DNA of 49,338 nt. Source: a virus. Every line of letters begins with the position of its first letter. The stretch's first letter is position 1. Location of the stretch: positions 1 to 49,338 of the IMG/VR virus record IMGVR_UViG_3300025141_000154; one strand, written 5' to 3'. Positions 1 through 9,301 of this stretch are shown in pieces. Made by a program: the position numbers and the translations under genes. Under the pieces are notes generated by a model. The model saw only the letters and a program-made list of their open reading frames with translations, was not told the origin of the DNA and searched no databases.

Positions 1-1010
1 TTGATGCTGCTGCCGACTACCTGATTATAGGTGACGAAGATCGTTTTGATTTAGCTTACTTTGATATAGATACAGCGGGTAGCCTAGGGGATTTGACTTG
101 GGAATACTGGAATGCTGGCGCAGGTGGTGTTTGGACTACCTTTATTCCCTCTTTAGCTGATTTAGAGGGTAATGATGAAGAGAACGAGTTCGATTTTACC
201 GAAGATGGGGCGGAGTTATTCCTTGATATGCCCGGTTGGGGTACTTCTGTCTATGCTGCTTCAGGAACCGAACCAGATAGTACTTCTAGGTACTATATTA
301 GGGTTTCTCCTGCTTCTGTAGCTACTAGTCCCACAGTAAAAATGGTTCGTAAGCGATCTTATAATGCTTACTGTAGTCCTTCCGAAGTATACGACTTCTT
401 AAACTTAAGGTGGACTACCGGGGCCTTTACTACTGCCACTGTTCCTACGTTAGCTGCTGTGGAGAACATTCTTCACAGAAGGCAAGCGTATATAGATAGA
501 ATGACTAGGAAGAGCTGGCGACCTAATATAGCTTATGAATACCATTCTTTTAACTTAGCTGGTGTATCCCTAAAGAAAAAACCAGTTATTGATGTATTAA
601 AAGTAGAAATTTGGAATGGTACATCATGGGAAAATAGAACTCAAGGTAGAAATGAAGAGTGGTTCTTTGTCCCTAACACCAATAAAATTAATTTTTCTAG
701 GCTATTCCTCCTCCCAGCTAGGTTCACAGGATTAAACCGTGGGTATTACGGAGCAGGAATAGGAGAATTCTCTAACGCCGTCCGAATTAAATACCTATTT
801 GGTCGTAACCGTCTTACAGATGAAGCCGAAGGCGACACCATTAAAGATGTAGCTATTAAATTAGCCACTATTGACTTACTTACCCACCACGATTACACCA
901 AAATACTCACTACTGGTGTAAATAGTGTGGATATACAAACTAAAATTATGACGTGGCAAGAAGAGACAACCGATACATTACAATCTCTTAGATCATGGGA
1001 GACTTTTTAA
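1..1010 (+). CDS. Head-tail adaptor-like protein with N-terminal beta-rich domain (5' end outside window)
   Basis: The frame is open from the first bases of the window, so the start lies upstream; the TTG at 93 is internal. Two parts are visible. The N-terminal part is rich in Trp, Thr and Gly (motif TWEYWNAGAGGVW) and looks like a beta-sandwich decoration domain ending in a YYIRV strand. The C-terminal part starts near CSPSEVYDFLNL and continues with a helical segment (VENILHRRQAYIDRMTRKSW), which resembles small phage head-tail connector proteins. The gene sits upstream of tail-terminator and tube candidates, which fits a neck adaptor. The family assignment is inferred from pattern and position; a decoration or other virion protein is possible. 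Confidence 0.5.
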   Translation, partial: DAAADYLIIGDEDRFDLAYFDIDTAGSLGDLTWEYWNAGAGGVWTTFIPSLADLEGNDEENEFDFTEDGAELFLDMPGWGTSVYAASGTEPDSTSRYYIRVSPASVATSPTVKMVRKRSYNAYCSPSEVYDFLNLRWTTGAFTTATVPTLAAVENILHRRQAYIDRMTRKSWRPNIAYEYHSFNLAGVSLKKKPVIDVLKVEIWNGTSWENRTQGRNEEWFFVPNTNKINFSRLFLLPARFTGLNRGYYGAGIGEFSNAVRIKYLFGRNRLTDEAEGDTIKDVAIKLATIDLLTHHDYTKILTTGVNSVDIQTKIMTWQEETTDTLQSLRSWETF

Positions 1011-1291
1011 TGAGTCTGAAGAAAACAGAAGAGCTACAAGAATTTCTAAAAACCCAAGAAAATTGGCTTTCGAAGGACGAGGTGGAGGAAGAGCGAGAAC
1101 GTCTTCAAAGAGAGGCTGATGAACGGGGTTCTTGGAATGAAAATCCCGAAGAGGATGGGTATTGGATATCCCCAGATCAAAATACGACAGAATTCCTCTT
1201 TGATTGGGACAGCGATCCAATCCATAGTACTTGGATTCACCAGCTTCGAAATAATCCTCCGCAGGATGCTAATGACGACGAAATTAGCTAG
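1010..1291 (+). CDS. Small acidic hypothetical protein
   Basis: The product has 93 residues, is strongly charged (the EEVEEERERL run suggests a helix) and rich in Trp, Asn and Asp near the C-terminus. I chose ATG at 1010 rather than 995 because it overlaps the upstream stop as TAATG and has GGGAG about 8 nt ahead. It overlaps the next gene by 20 nt. I do not recognise a family; its place between a neck-type protein and a large virion-type protein suggests a small structural or assembly factor. Confidence 0.6.
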   Translation: MSLKKTEELQEFLKTQENWLSKDEVEEERERLQREADERGSWNENPEEDGYWISPDQNTTEFLFDWDSDPIHSTWIHQLRNNPPQDANDDEIS

Positions 1292-4200
1292 CTTTAAAAC
1301 CTTTTTAATACAAAAGGCTAAGAAACCTTGTGGGCCGGGGCAACATCGCCATTGGGGATATGACTATTGTCATCCCATAACTTCTGTACACCATAAGCAT
1401 AATAAGATGGGTATTAATCCTCATCATGGGATGGAATTCGGGGGAGCTATCCCAACTGGGACTATCCCTCCTAATATAGAAGATCATCACCACCTTGCTA
1501 AACCTCATGGAGAAAAAACCGGAGCTACAGGAGGTAATTGTAATCCTGTAGAATATCCTAAAGGTTCTGGTAAAGTTGTACCCGCCCACAGACACACAGG
1601 GGCAGATTACTGTCATCCGGTGGTCCAAAAACATGGTGCTTCTGCTGGTGCTGCTCAGGAATGGCATAATACACATCAAGCGGATATAGAGCAAACTTGG
1701 AAGCTATTTAACGATCAGCAAGGCCTTGAGGGGGACACGACCCCCGGCACCTTTGATCAGGACGCTATAGATGATGCAGTTCAGGCATTTGAAGACCCTG
1801 TAGACGCTGAACCAGAGGTTCCTATAGGGGGCGTAGTTAATGAGATTAACCCACATGGCTTGCAAGTAGGAACTACAATAAGCGGTGGCGAGGGCTATGA
1901 TAACTGGGAGATGCAAATAACGGATATAACCCCTTCTACAGTAAGTTACATGAATACAGGCTATGTTTATGATCCAAGTAAAGTTTACACGGACGACTTA
2001 AGTCACTTCAATGCTTGGGTCACAAACAATTTAGAGAATGCACTATCACCAGTGGACATTCAACATCCCGGCCTTGTGGATGTTCCCGACGTAGACCCTG
2101 TTGAGGATTTTGTCTCTGATGACTTCATAAATCCTGAAGACTCCGCACCTACGTTCAAGGATATCCTACCTAACTTACAAGTCGGTAGTACCATTAATTA
2201 CTACGGCTCCACTTTAGAAATCACAAAGGTTAGCGACTATAGTATTACAGCAGTAGACGAGAATGGGAAGCCATATAGTTTTTACCCACCATCGTTGCAA
2301 AACGATTCAAATATATCAGTAGTAGACGCTGACTTAGAACCTACAGGGGACGTAGTTAATGAGATTAACCCGCATGAATTGCAAGTAGGAACTACAATAA
2401 CAGGAAAAAAGGGCTATGGGACTGTATGGACCGATAGCTACACAATTGAAATAACGGGTTTCTCTCCAACCTCTGGTAAAGTAGATTACTCTTATTTTGA
2501 CTCCCAATATATGGCCCCCGGAACCAAAGACAATTATTCTGGAATAAACTTAGACGAGGTCAATACTTGGATCACGGAGTTACTAGCGGGAGGAAATAAC
2601 TCCAGCGGAACAACTGTTCAACATCCCGGCCTTAACGATATTCCCAATCCACAAAGTCCTCCTATCCCTACGGGAAGTATGGATGATCCTTATACTGAGG
2701 AGTATCTAAACACGCTTCCAAAAATGGGAGAATCTGTCGGTGATATAGATACCTTAGTCTCATTCCCACCGGGAACTGAGTTTACAACAGCGGAAGGCGA
2801 GGTGTATACCCTATTGGAGGTACAGCAAGGTCTAAACGCTGATGGGAATAAAGTAGAAACAAATGTACACTTAAATGTGGGCGAAGCTGGAGATTCGTGG
2901 GTTGAGGGAGCGATCCTGACTGACGTTATCCTAGCACAGGACTGGACAGTCTCACAGCTTTCCGCAGGCGTAGCCGAGGCTATGGATAAAGGATTCCAAC
3001 TAGGCGGTGCAGTAATTCCTGCAATCCTAGATGATTTACCAGTAGGATTAGTCTTTACGTATGGTTCGCCCGAATTCCCAATGGGAACTACGGCTACTAT
3101 AACACAGAATTTGGGTCTAGGATCGATACCGGGGACCTCTCCGGGCGACGGAATTAAGGTAACCTTTACTATGTCCGATGGAACAATTTATGAAGATGTT
3201 CCAATAGATAGTACGATGTTAGCGGCAATCAGTGCGGGGGCTAAAATTGTTGGGTTGCCGTCAGGTATAGCTAGTCAACAGGCCACAGCAAAAGCTCCCG
3301 CCTTTAATAAGAATGGGCTTGCTGAGGGAACGAAAATTGCGTATACAAATGACTACGGAGAGAAATTCACAGGAACTATATCCTATGCCCATAAAACACC
3401 AAAAAAGGGGGGGTTCAATTACACCATCGACTATGATGATAAAGATGGAGGTTTTGTCAGTCAAAATAAGATTCATTCATCCCTGTTAGAAGACCCTGAA
3501 TCTGAGAATAATTATGGCTATTTTGTTACGGATGCTGTACATAAAGAAGGTATGGAGCCAGATGTTGATCCTCTAGAGCTACCCCCTCTCGGATCGGAAC
3601 CCGGAAATTTTGATGACGTATTAGAACAAATAGGGGGTAAATTAGGCTATAACGAAGGGGGAACCTTCAAACATAAACAAACTGGCAAGGAATTTTACAT
3701 AAAATTCAGTAGTTCGGGTAGTGACGAACAAGTTAAATCTGAAGCTCTAGCTAATAATCTTTATGAATTACTTGGGATAGGTACATTAGGGACTTCCCTC
3801 ATATCCTTTAAGGGTAAAACTGCTTTAAAATCTGATTGGAATTCTAATCTTGAAACCATTCCAATAGACCAAATGTCGCAAGAAGCTGGAATTATGGATT
3901 CTTTCGTGGCAGATGCTTGGTTAGCTAACTGGGATGTAATTGGCCCTAATAACGATAATACCCAAAAATCTGGAAATAAAATTATAAAAATTGATAGTGG
4001 AGGAGCTTTAAAATTCGGCGGGGCGGGAGGAGCTAAACCATTTACTGCCACAGTAAACGAATTAGAAACTCTGCGTGACCCTAATAAAGCTAAAGTAGCT
4101 TATCAAGTCTTTCAGGATATAACTACTGAAAACTTAGTAACAGGGGCTCAAAAATTAGCTAAAGTTACGGATGCTCATATTGATGCTATTGTAGATAATT

Positions 4201-5228
4201 CTCAAATTCCCAACAAAGAAAATATGAAGGAAGTCCTAAAAGCTAGACGAGATGCAATAGTAGGACAACTATTAAATGAGTCTCATACTGCGGCTTCAGA
4301 AGGCTTATCACATCCGGGTCAGCATAAACATGAGGGAGGTAAAGGGTGGCATGCTACAGGGCTAGAACACAGTGGTACAAAAGGAAATGAGGCACATGAA
4401 AAGTTAGGTTTGCCTTTCACTGCGCCAAAGAAATATATAGGGTCTACCCTAGAACCGGGACAGGATTTTTTCACAACGGTAGCCAACTCTACCACTATTC
4501 CTGCTCAGTATAAAACTCTAATTAATAAAGCTTTAACCGTTAATTTTAATGCATCGTCTGCTTCGGGCAGGAGACAGAAGATTGCAAACTTCTTAGCTGA
4601 GAATAATATTGCGGATACGTTCTCGGGTAATTTCAACAGTTGGCAATCAGGAGGTTATTATACTGGTAACATACGAGTTGCGGCGGCTTTATTTGAATTA
4701 AAGGGGGAAGCTGCTGCCGTCAGAGAAAGTCAAGCAAACCACTGGGGGTGGACTATGGGACAAGCTCATATTTTCGAGGAATCTTGGAATTCGGGGACGG
4801 CTGACGCTTTGTCTCTAGTCCCATATCTAGTTGCATCTCAACAGTATGTGAAGTTGCAACACCCGGATACACAGTTCACTGTGCATAGAGGTCTATCGAA
4901 TAGTGGAAACAATAAAGTAGGTTCCCTAGTACACGATGCTCTGAAAAAAATACCAGCTAATAAGAAGAAGACTTGGGTTGGACAATTTCCGGGAGGCCCT
5001 CCTGCCGTGGCTGCTGGATGGTCTGAAAATTTATCTACGTCCAAAGGCTTCGCTCCCGCAGGTAGCCATGGGATAATCTTCAAGAAAGCCTTAAAAGCAG
5101 AAGATGTATTACTACATTTTAAGGCTTTCTCGTCTAAATTCGGCGGCGAGGACGAAGTTATTATAGACCCGAACTCAGCTCGTAAATTTAGCTATGATGA
5201 AATCTTATTAGGCGGAATTGATTATTAG
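1272..5228 (+). CDS. Multidomain virion-type protein: Cys/His motifs, repeats, kinase-like domain, C-terminal ADP-ribosyltransferase
   Basis: The protein has 1318 residues from ATG 1272 (AGGA 5 nt upstream; earlier in-frame ATGs overlap the previous gene). It starts MTTKLASFKTFLIQKAKK. Residues about 20-120 carry two HRH...DYCHP motifs, and a GQHKH motif recurs near residue 1017. Residues about 185-500 hold repeated beta modules beginning VNEINPH-LQVGTTI. Residues about 775-1000 resemble the HipA/PI-kinase-like domain common in phage proteins: GGKLGY-EGGTF, FYIKF, FVADAWLANWDVIG, then DN and IIKIDSGGAL. Residues about 1195-1310 fit an R-S-E ADP-ribosyltransferase: VHRGL (Arg), ENLSTSKGFA (STS), GGEDEVII (ExE). 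Such ARTs move ADP-ribose from NAD+ to proteins. By family knowledge these polyvalent proteins are packaged and act in the host; that role is inferred here. Confidence 0.75.
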   Translation: MTTKLASFKTFLIQKAKKPCGPGQHRHWGYDYCHPITSVHHKHNKMGINPHHGMEFGGAIPTGTIPPNIEDHHHLAKPHGEKTGATGGNCNPVEYPKGSGKVVPAHRHTGADYCHPVVQKHGASAGAAQEWHNTHQADIEQTWKLFNDQQGLEGDTTPGTFDQDAIDDAVQAFEDPVDAEPEVPIGGVVNEINPHGLQVGTTISGGEGYDNWEMQITDITPSTVSYMNTGYVYDPSKVYTDDLSHFNAWVTNNLENALSPVDIQHPGLVDVPDVDPVEDFVSDDFINPEDSAPTFKDILPNLQVGSTINYYGSTLEITKVSDYSITAVDENGKPYSFYPPSLQNDSNISVVDADLEPTGDVVNEINPHELQVGTTITGKKGYGTVWTDSYTIEITGFSPTSGKVDYSYFDSQYMAPGTKDNYSGINLDEVNTWITELLAGGNNSSGTTVQHPGLNDIPNPQSPPIPTGSMDDPYTEEYLNTLPKMGESVGDIDTLVSFPPGTEFTTAEGEVYTLLEVQQGLNADGNKVETNVHLNVGEAGDSWVEGAILTDVILAQDWTVSQLSAGVAEAMDKGFQLGGAVIPAILDDLPVGLVFTYGSPEFPMGTTATITQNLGLGSIPGTSPGDGIKVTFTMSDGTIYEDVPIDSTMLAAISAGAKIVGLPSGIASQQATAKAPAFNKNGLAEGTKIAYTNDYGEKFTGTISYAHKTPKKGGFNYTIDYDDKDGGFVSQNKIHSSLLEDPESENNYGYFVTDAVHKEGMEPDVDPLELPPLGSEPGNFDDVLEQIGGKLGYNEGGTFKHKQTGKEFYIKFSSSGSDEQVKSEALANNLYELLGIGTLGTSLISFKGKTALKSDWNSNLETIPIDQMSQEAGIMDSFVADAWLANWDVIGPNNDNTQKSGNKIIKIDSGGALKFGGAGGAKPFTATVNELETLRDPNKAKVAYQVFQDITTENLVTGAQKLAKVTDAHIDAIVDNSQIPNKENMKEVLKARRDAIVGQLLNESHTAASEGLSHPGQHKHEGGKGWHATGLEHSGTKGNEAHEKLGLPFTAPKKYIGSTLEPGQDFFTTVANSTTIPAQYKTLINKALTVNFNASSASGRRQKIANFLAENNIADTFSGNFNSWQSGGYYTGNIRVAAALFELKGEAAAVRESQANHWGWTMGQAHIFEESWNSGTADALSLVPYLVASQQYVKLQHPDTQFTVHRGLSNSGNNKVGSLVHDALKKIPANKKKTWVGQFPGGPPAVAAGWSENLSTSKGFAPAGSHGIIFKKALKAEDVLLHFKAFSSKFGGEDEVIIDPNSARKFSYDEILLGGIDY
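1833..2400 (+). repeat. Direct repeat of 49 nt inside the large virion-type gene
   Basis: The segments 1833-1881 and 2352-2400 match at 46 of 49 positions by eye. Both encode VNEINPH-LQVGTTI. A shorter pair, TTCAACATCCCGGCCTT, follows each module. The coding sequence therefore grew by duplication of a module of about 520 bp, and a more diverged LPNLQVGSTI copy lies between them. Confidence 0.9.
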
Positions 5229-5237
5229 GAGTATAAA

Positions 5238-5687
5238 ATGGCAGCTATAGTTCCACAAGATGATGTAAAAGCATTACTAGATGCACGATGGAATGCTAGT
5301 AATGTAACAGAACCTGCGTTAAGGGTGATCAATCATAATGACACCCAACTTCGACACGATTTGGAAAATAGTGGAGATTTATTAACAGTACGAGCAGATT
5401 CTCCCTTTTTTAGAGAAACACCTGTAGGAAACCATAAATATGGTCATCGAGTTTGGAACTTAGTTCTAGAAATTTGGACGAGTAATAAATCTGACGGTAG
5501 GGATCGTATATATGACATATCTGAAGAGGTGCGACGTATTTTACATAATCGTCGGCACGAAATGACAAACTTCCAAAGAATACTATATACGGGAATGGAT
5601 GAGATAGGGATTGAGGAAAATGAACAGGTTTGGGGGGCTCAAATCAGTATTGAACTAGAAAACAGGGCAGTCCTATTAGAGACTTAA
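5238..5687 (+). CDS. Putative tail terminator / neck protein
   Basis: The protein has 149 residues; ATG 5238 is preceded by AGGAG. It has a compact alpha/beta look with a strand-rich centre (HRVWNLVLEIWT), a helix (YDISEEVRRILHNRRH) and a final strand (WGAQISIELENRAVLLE). This order resembles tail terminator or tail-completion proteins, which cap the tube and join it to the head. Its position directly before the tube candidate is the usual place for that role. No residue-level signature confirms the family. Confidence 0.45.
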   Translation: MAAIVPQDDVKALLDARWNASNVTEPALRVINHNDTQLRHDLENSGDLLTVRADSPFFRETPVGNHKYGHRVWNLVLEIWTSNKSDGRDRIYDISEEVRRILHNRRHEMTNFQRILYTGMDEIGIEENEQVWGAQISIELENRAVLLET

Positions 5688-5740
5688 TAAGTATAATAAC
5701 AATAGGGTTATCGCCCACGAACTTATAGGAGATTAATAAA

Positions 5741-7453
5741 TTGGCAGTATATCGTAATGATCAGGTAGACTTTTCTTTTAGCTCGGAAGCAGCTTTAGGT
5801 GGCTATTTTGCGCCCTTGGAAGCGACTAAAGAAGCCTCTAGTGGGTTTGAGGGAGCTTTGACTGCTGCCGTATTACCCGGTTCTAGAACGGTAGCCCTAG
5901 ATACTAGTGGTAATGTGAATACTTTAGCCATTGGAAGTTATGTAGTAATCGGTAACGATGCCGCTACTAACGCTGGGTCTGATGACGCAACTCTAAATAG
6001 CGAAATTAGAAAAATTGTATCTTTTACCCCTACATCAGGAACTACGACTACCCTTACCCTAAATGCTCCTTTAGGATATCCTCATCTAGACAACTGTAAA
6101 GTTTTTGAACTTGATCTAAACTCTGGTGAAATACAAGGGTTAGGAATTTCAGAAGATGCCGAAGGTGATGTAACTATGGATCATACCCGGTTTACCCCCG
6201 GTGTATGGGAGTCTATTGAAGTCCCAGACCCCGCAATGGAAATTGAGGGTAGGTACTTCCTAGGAACAACGTCCAAACGAAACTTCTATGCTGCTTATAA
6301 AGGGCAACAGAGCTTCTCTGGAACCCTCTCTAACTTTGAACTTTTAAATGGTTACCCATTAAAATATCCTATTGGTAAGGTGGCTACTAAAGGAACAGAT
6401 TCCGGGGCGGGGGGTGGTGTAGTACAAACTACTGCTATTAAGCCGGGAGATTACTATTTTCTAATTAGTGCTGATTCCGGTTATGATGATGGTAACTATA
6501 TTCAGGTAGGAGCTAGTGATAGTGGGCTTGAAGAAGTTAGAAAAATTATACAAATTGACTCTGACACTGAAGACACTGATAAAGACAGAATTTGGGTAGA
6601 TTATCCATTTCTTATAGCACATGCGGCAGGAGCGGGTGGGGGTACATGCAATGAGGTCACTAGTCCGTATACTCATGTAATCACGGAAACTGTAGACCTA
6701 TCCCCTATAACTTGGCTAGTAAAGAACACAGATTCTTCGGAAACTGCTGCTAATGCTTGGTTACGTCGATACTTTGGTGGAAAGATTGGGCAAGCTACCA
6801 TAACTGCTGAAGAGGGTGGAACCCTTAGGATGAGTTGGGAATCTGCTCCGTTTTTAGATATGAACCATAACCAGTATATATCGGGCTCTACAGAAGTTAA
6901 TAAGTATGACGCATCCATAAAAGCGTCAACGGTTGAATACCCTACTACTGAACCATATTACTTCTCTCAGGGGTCTGTAACTATGTTTGGGGTAGAGTTT
7001 GCTAGGATTACCAACTTTACTATCAATATTAACAACAACCTTGAGCCACGATACTTTATTAGGGATGATGGGTCAGAACGTACTCCATCCAATATATATG
7101 AAGGTCGGCGTGAATACAGTATGACGGCTACTGTGGTTCTTCCCGATTCTCTAGCTTCAACTTCAACTACGGCGACCATGTTTAAGCAGCTATTGGCAGA
7201 GGGGAGTAACACAGGATTTGATATAGATATAGCCTTTACTCGTACCGCTTCTACAGACACTCTGACTATAAATATTCCCGGTGACACTCAGGAAACCGAT
7301 GATGTCTCAGGATCGGGTGGAAATAACCAAGGAGCGTTTATAAGGTCAGCTAACACAAGCGTATCAACAGACAACCCGGCTTCGGCTGAAGTAGATATTC
7401 TATTCAGGAATATGAAAATAACTATAGTGGATTCGGAACCAGTATATCCGTAA
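5741..7453 (+). CDS. Putative major tail tube protein
   Basis: The protein has 570 residues and starts at TTG 5741, with AGGAG about 10 nt ahead and no ATG start nearby. The sequence is beta-rich (repeated Thr, Ser, Gly and Val strands, for example TITAEEGGTLRMSW and FTININNNLEP), without membrane segments or enzyme motifs. The order terminator, this gene, frameshifted chaperones, tape measure is the conserved order for the tube protein of long-tailed phages. It is longer than typical tube proteins, so an extra decoration domain may be inserted. The call rests mainly on gene order. Confidence 0.55.
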   Translation: MAVYRNDQVDFSFSSEAALGGYFAPLEATKEASSGFEGALTAAVLPGSRTVALDTSGNVNTLAIGSYVVIGNDAATNAGSDDATLNSEIRKIVSFTPTSGTTTTLTLNAPLGYPHLDNCKVFELDLNSGEIQGLGISEDAEGDVTMDHTRFTPGVWESIEVPDPAMEIEGRYFLGTTSKRNFYAAYKGQQSFSGTLSNFELLNGYPLKYPIGKVATKGTDSGAGGGVVQTTAIKPGDYYFLISADSGYDDGNYIQVGASDSGLEEVRKIIQIDSDTEDTDKDRIWVDYPFLIAHAAGAGGGTCNEVTSPYTHVITETVDLSPITWLVKNTDSSETAANAWLRRYFGGKIGQATITAEEGGTLRMSWESAPFLDMNHNQYISGSTEVNKYDASIKASTVEYPTTEPYYFSQGSVTMFGVEFARITNFTININNNLEPRYFIRDDGSERTPSNIYEGRREYSMTATVVLPDSLASTSTTATMFKQLLAEGSNTGFDIDIAFTRTASTDTLTINIPGDTQETDDVSGSGGNNQGAFIRSANTSVSTDNPASAEVDILFRNMKITIVDSEPVYP

Positions 7454-7486
7454 GTAAAAAGGCTTAGTTAAAGGGAGAGAAGAATT

Positions 7487-7837
7487 ATGAGTTACGAAAA
7501 GTACATGTTGACTAGAGAGGCAGAGAACACTATTTTGGATTTGCCTTATGAAGAGGGCGAAGAGAAAATTCAACTTACTGTTCGACCGCTATCGTGGTCG
7601 AAAAAGAATTCAGTTGTATCTCAATGTACTAACTATACAAGTGGTGGAGAAGTAAAGTTTGATGGTCAGAAATATATCAATGAGGTTTTAAAGTACATCA
7701 TTACTGACGCTCCATGGGGCAAAACTGATGATATGTTCTTAGCTAAAGTCAACCTTACGTTAGGTGCAGCCTTAGAACAAATCGTGCCTTCAGCTACGGA
7801 CTCTGACGTAGTAGAAGCAAGTGAAAATTTAGTATAA
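7487..7837 (+). CDS. Tail assembly chaperone (G-type, upstream product)
   Basis: The product has 116 residues; AGGGAGAG lies ahead of ATG 7487. It begins MSYEKYMLTREAENTILDL and contains VRPLSWSKKNS and KYINEVLKYIITDAPWG, a pattern seen in phage tail assembly chaperones that coat the tape measure while the tube forms. The end of the gene carries a -1 slippery heptamer and hairpin, so some ribosomes should extend it into the frame ending at 8058. That arrangement, like lambda gpG/gpGT, strongly supports the role. Confidence 0.8.
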   Translation: MSYEKYMLTREAENTILDLPYEEGEEKIQLTVRPLSWSKKNSVVSQCTNYTSGGEVKFDGQKYINEVLKYIITDAPWGKTDDMFLAKVNLTLGAALEQIVPSATDSDVVEASENLV

Positions 7838-7865
7838 AGGTACTCTCTTTCTTTAAAGGGAGTAC
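7825..7865 (+). promoter_or_regulatory. -1 programmed ribosomal frameshift site (AAATTTA plus hairpin)
   Basis: The zero frame reads A AAT TTA at 7825-7831, which is the canonical X XXY YYZ heptamer. The zero-frame stop TAA follows at 7835-7837. After an 8-nt spacer, 7840-7850 pairs with 7855-7865 in an 11-bp stem (one T-G wobble) around a CTTT loop. The -1 frame is open from just after TGA at 7822 to the TAG at 8056. Heptamer, spacing and stem all agree with established -1 frameshift signals. Confidence 0.9.
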
Positions 7866-8058
7866 AACTGCTCTTAGTATGGATGAGATAAGGCATGTTA
7901 GCCATTGGGGTTTGGTGATGAGATTATTACATGCCGACATCCCATATGAAGTAATTCAAGAACTTCATGAAGGGGAAATAGCCGTTATTTTAGCCATACT
8001 TCGTGCTAAAGATAGGAAGGCTGAGGAGGACGCACAGGCGAATGCCAACCGACGTTAG
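7831..8058 (+). CDS. Tail assembly chaperone extension (T-part of the frameshift product)
   Basis: This frame is read after the -1 slip at AAATTTA and adds 75 residues to the upstream chaperone. It starts SIKVLSFFKG and contains an SMDEIRHVSHWGLVMRLL segment, then an acidic helix and a charged tail (RAKDRKAEEDAQ). The HWG and short helical pattern is typical of the second chaperone part that recruits tube subunits. An internal ATG at 7879 lacks a strong Shine-Dalgarno site, so independent translation is less likely. It overlaps the start of the tape-measure-like gene. Confidence 0.8.
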   Translation, partial: SIKVLSFFKGSTTALSMDEIRHVSHWGLVMRLLHADIPYEVIQELHEGEIAVILAILRAKDRKAEEDAQANANRR

Positions 8059-9283
8059 TGGAACTATAAATATAATTGCCGAAGTAGTCGGTAATGCTAA
8101 CTCGCCCGTTGCTGGTACAGGTAGTGCCATACCCTCAGCCGCTGAAGAGGGAAGGAAGAAGAACCAAAAAAATATTGCAAGTATTTTTACCTCAATGAAG
8201 GGTATAATGGCAATCATGGGTATTGGAGGAATATTAGCCCATTCTAAAGTCATTTCTAGCAGTCTGGGCTCAATTCTAAGAATATTTGGAACTTTAATAG
8301 ATATTTTCCTTGCCCCTATCGCCCCTCTTCTTGTTAGAGGAATGGTTATATTTGGTAATATTGTGCGTTGGTTAGCCTTATTTCTTGACAGCCCTATAGA
8401 AGCACTAAAATCTATTTGGACGGGATTATTATCGTGGTTCAAAACCACATGGGAGGAAAAAGGAGGCCTATTTGGGGTTATTAAAGAAGCCGCCCTCAAT
8501 GTTACAGGGATGGCTTTAGTCTCAGCTTTACTTAGCTCTGTTCTATTTGGCCCTGTCAGAACCGCAAAGGGTCTAGCGTGGCTTCTAGGTAAAGGTGCTT
8601 GGCTAACGAAATCAGCGATAACGACAGCGATAGGATGGGCAAAGTTTACTCTTACCCATACTCCCCCTACAACTATAAAAGCCGTAGCTGCGGGTCTGAA
8701 AAATGTAATACTAAACGCAGCAGGCCTATTGGGTAAAGTATTTGGTCGCACCGCAATATTTCTAAAGACAAGTGTCATGAAGGCTTTTGGGCTTCTTGCG
8801 GCAACTCCAGTGGGGAAATTCGCATGGAAAGCCATATTAGGTGGTGCCAAAGTATTGGGAGTTACTACAGTCTTAACTTGGCTAGGTAGCTTAGGAATAT
8901 TTGCTTCTATGGGGGCAGCAGCGATGGCTGCGCTCCCGTATATTTTAATTGGTCTATTGATCGTAGGTGCCGCTGTATCAGCGTGGTATATAATAGACTG
9001 GTTATCCAAAAGATATCTCGGCTTCAGCACAGCGGAGGCATTCGTGAATGCTTTACGATCTGGTAGGGATCAGTTGGTGGGAGGCATAAACCGGATGATG
9101 GACCCAATGGCAACTGCTGGGGCAAATTCCGAAGGCGACCCGGTACTGGAATTTTTCAAGGGAGGGGTGCAAACCACCAAAGGCTTTTGGGACTTCACTC
9201 CCTCAGGCCTCCTTCGTAACTGGATAGAGGAATCCTTTGCTTTATGGCAACAGGACAAAGTAGAAATACCCGGACCGGGATAG
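8042..9283 (+). CDS. Tape-measure-like protein, copy 1
   Basis: The protein has 413 residues if it starts at ATG 8042; the ATG at 8003 lies deep in the chaperone frame and its extra residues look random. After a Ser/Ala-rich N-terminus (SGTINIIAEVV) it has many hydrophobic helices (SLGSILRIFGTLIDIFLAPIA; a long segment near ALPYILIGLLIVGAAVSAWY). Hydrophobic helical proteins directly after the chaperones are tail tape measures, which fix tail length and may enter the host membrane. It is short for that family. It is related to the gene at 9717. Confidence 0.65.
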   Translation: MPTDVSGTINIIAEVVGNANSPVAGTGSAIPSAAEEGRKKNQKNIASIFTSMKGIMAIMGIGGILAHSKVISSSLGSILRIFGTLIDIFLAPIAPLLVRGMVIFGNIVRWLALFLDSPIEALKSIWTGLLSWFKTTWEEKGGLFGVIKEAALNVTGMALVSALLSSVLFGPVRTAKGLAWLLGKGAWLTKSAITTAIGWAKFTLTHTPPTTIKAVAAGLKNVILNAAGLLGKVFGRTAIFLKTSVMKAFGLLAATPVGKFAWKAILGGAKVLGVTTVLTWLGSLGIFASMGAAAMAALPYILIGLLIVGAAVSAWYIIDWLSKRYLGFSTAEAFVNALRSGRDQLVGGINRMMDPMATAGANSEGDPVLEFFKGGVQTTKGFWDFTPSGLLRNWIEESFALWQQDKVEIPGPG

Positions 9284-9301
9284 AGATAAGGATATAAAAT
9301 A

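Noticed and set aside
995-1009. Earlier ATG for the small acidic protein
   Set aside because: It lies inside the upstream gene without a Shine-Dalgarno site; ATG 1010 has GGGAG and a TAATG junction.
1119-1271. N-terminal extension of the large kinase/ART protein
   Set aside because: The extra 51 residues are read through the preceding gene and look random; ATG 1272 has AGGA and starts a motif shared with the 41276 protein.
7990-9030. Long minus-strand open frame of 346 codons
   Set aside because: It lies wholly antisense to the tape-measure-like gene, has no good Shine-Dalgarno site, and its residue pattern reflects the reverse complement of hydrophobic codons. No minus-strand gene is supported anywhere in the window.
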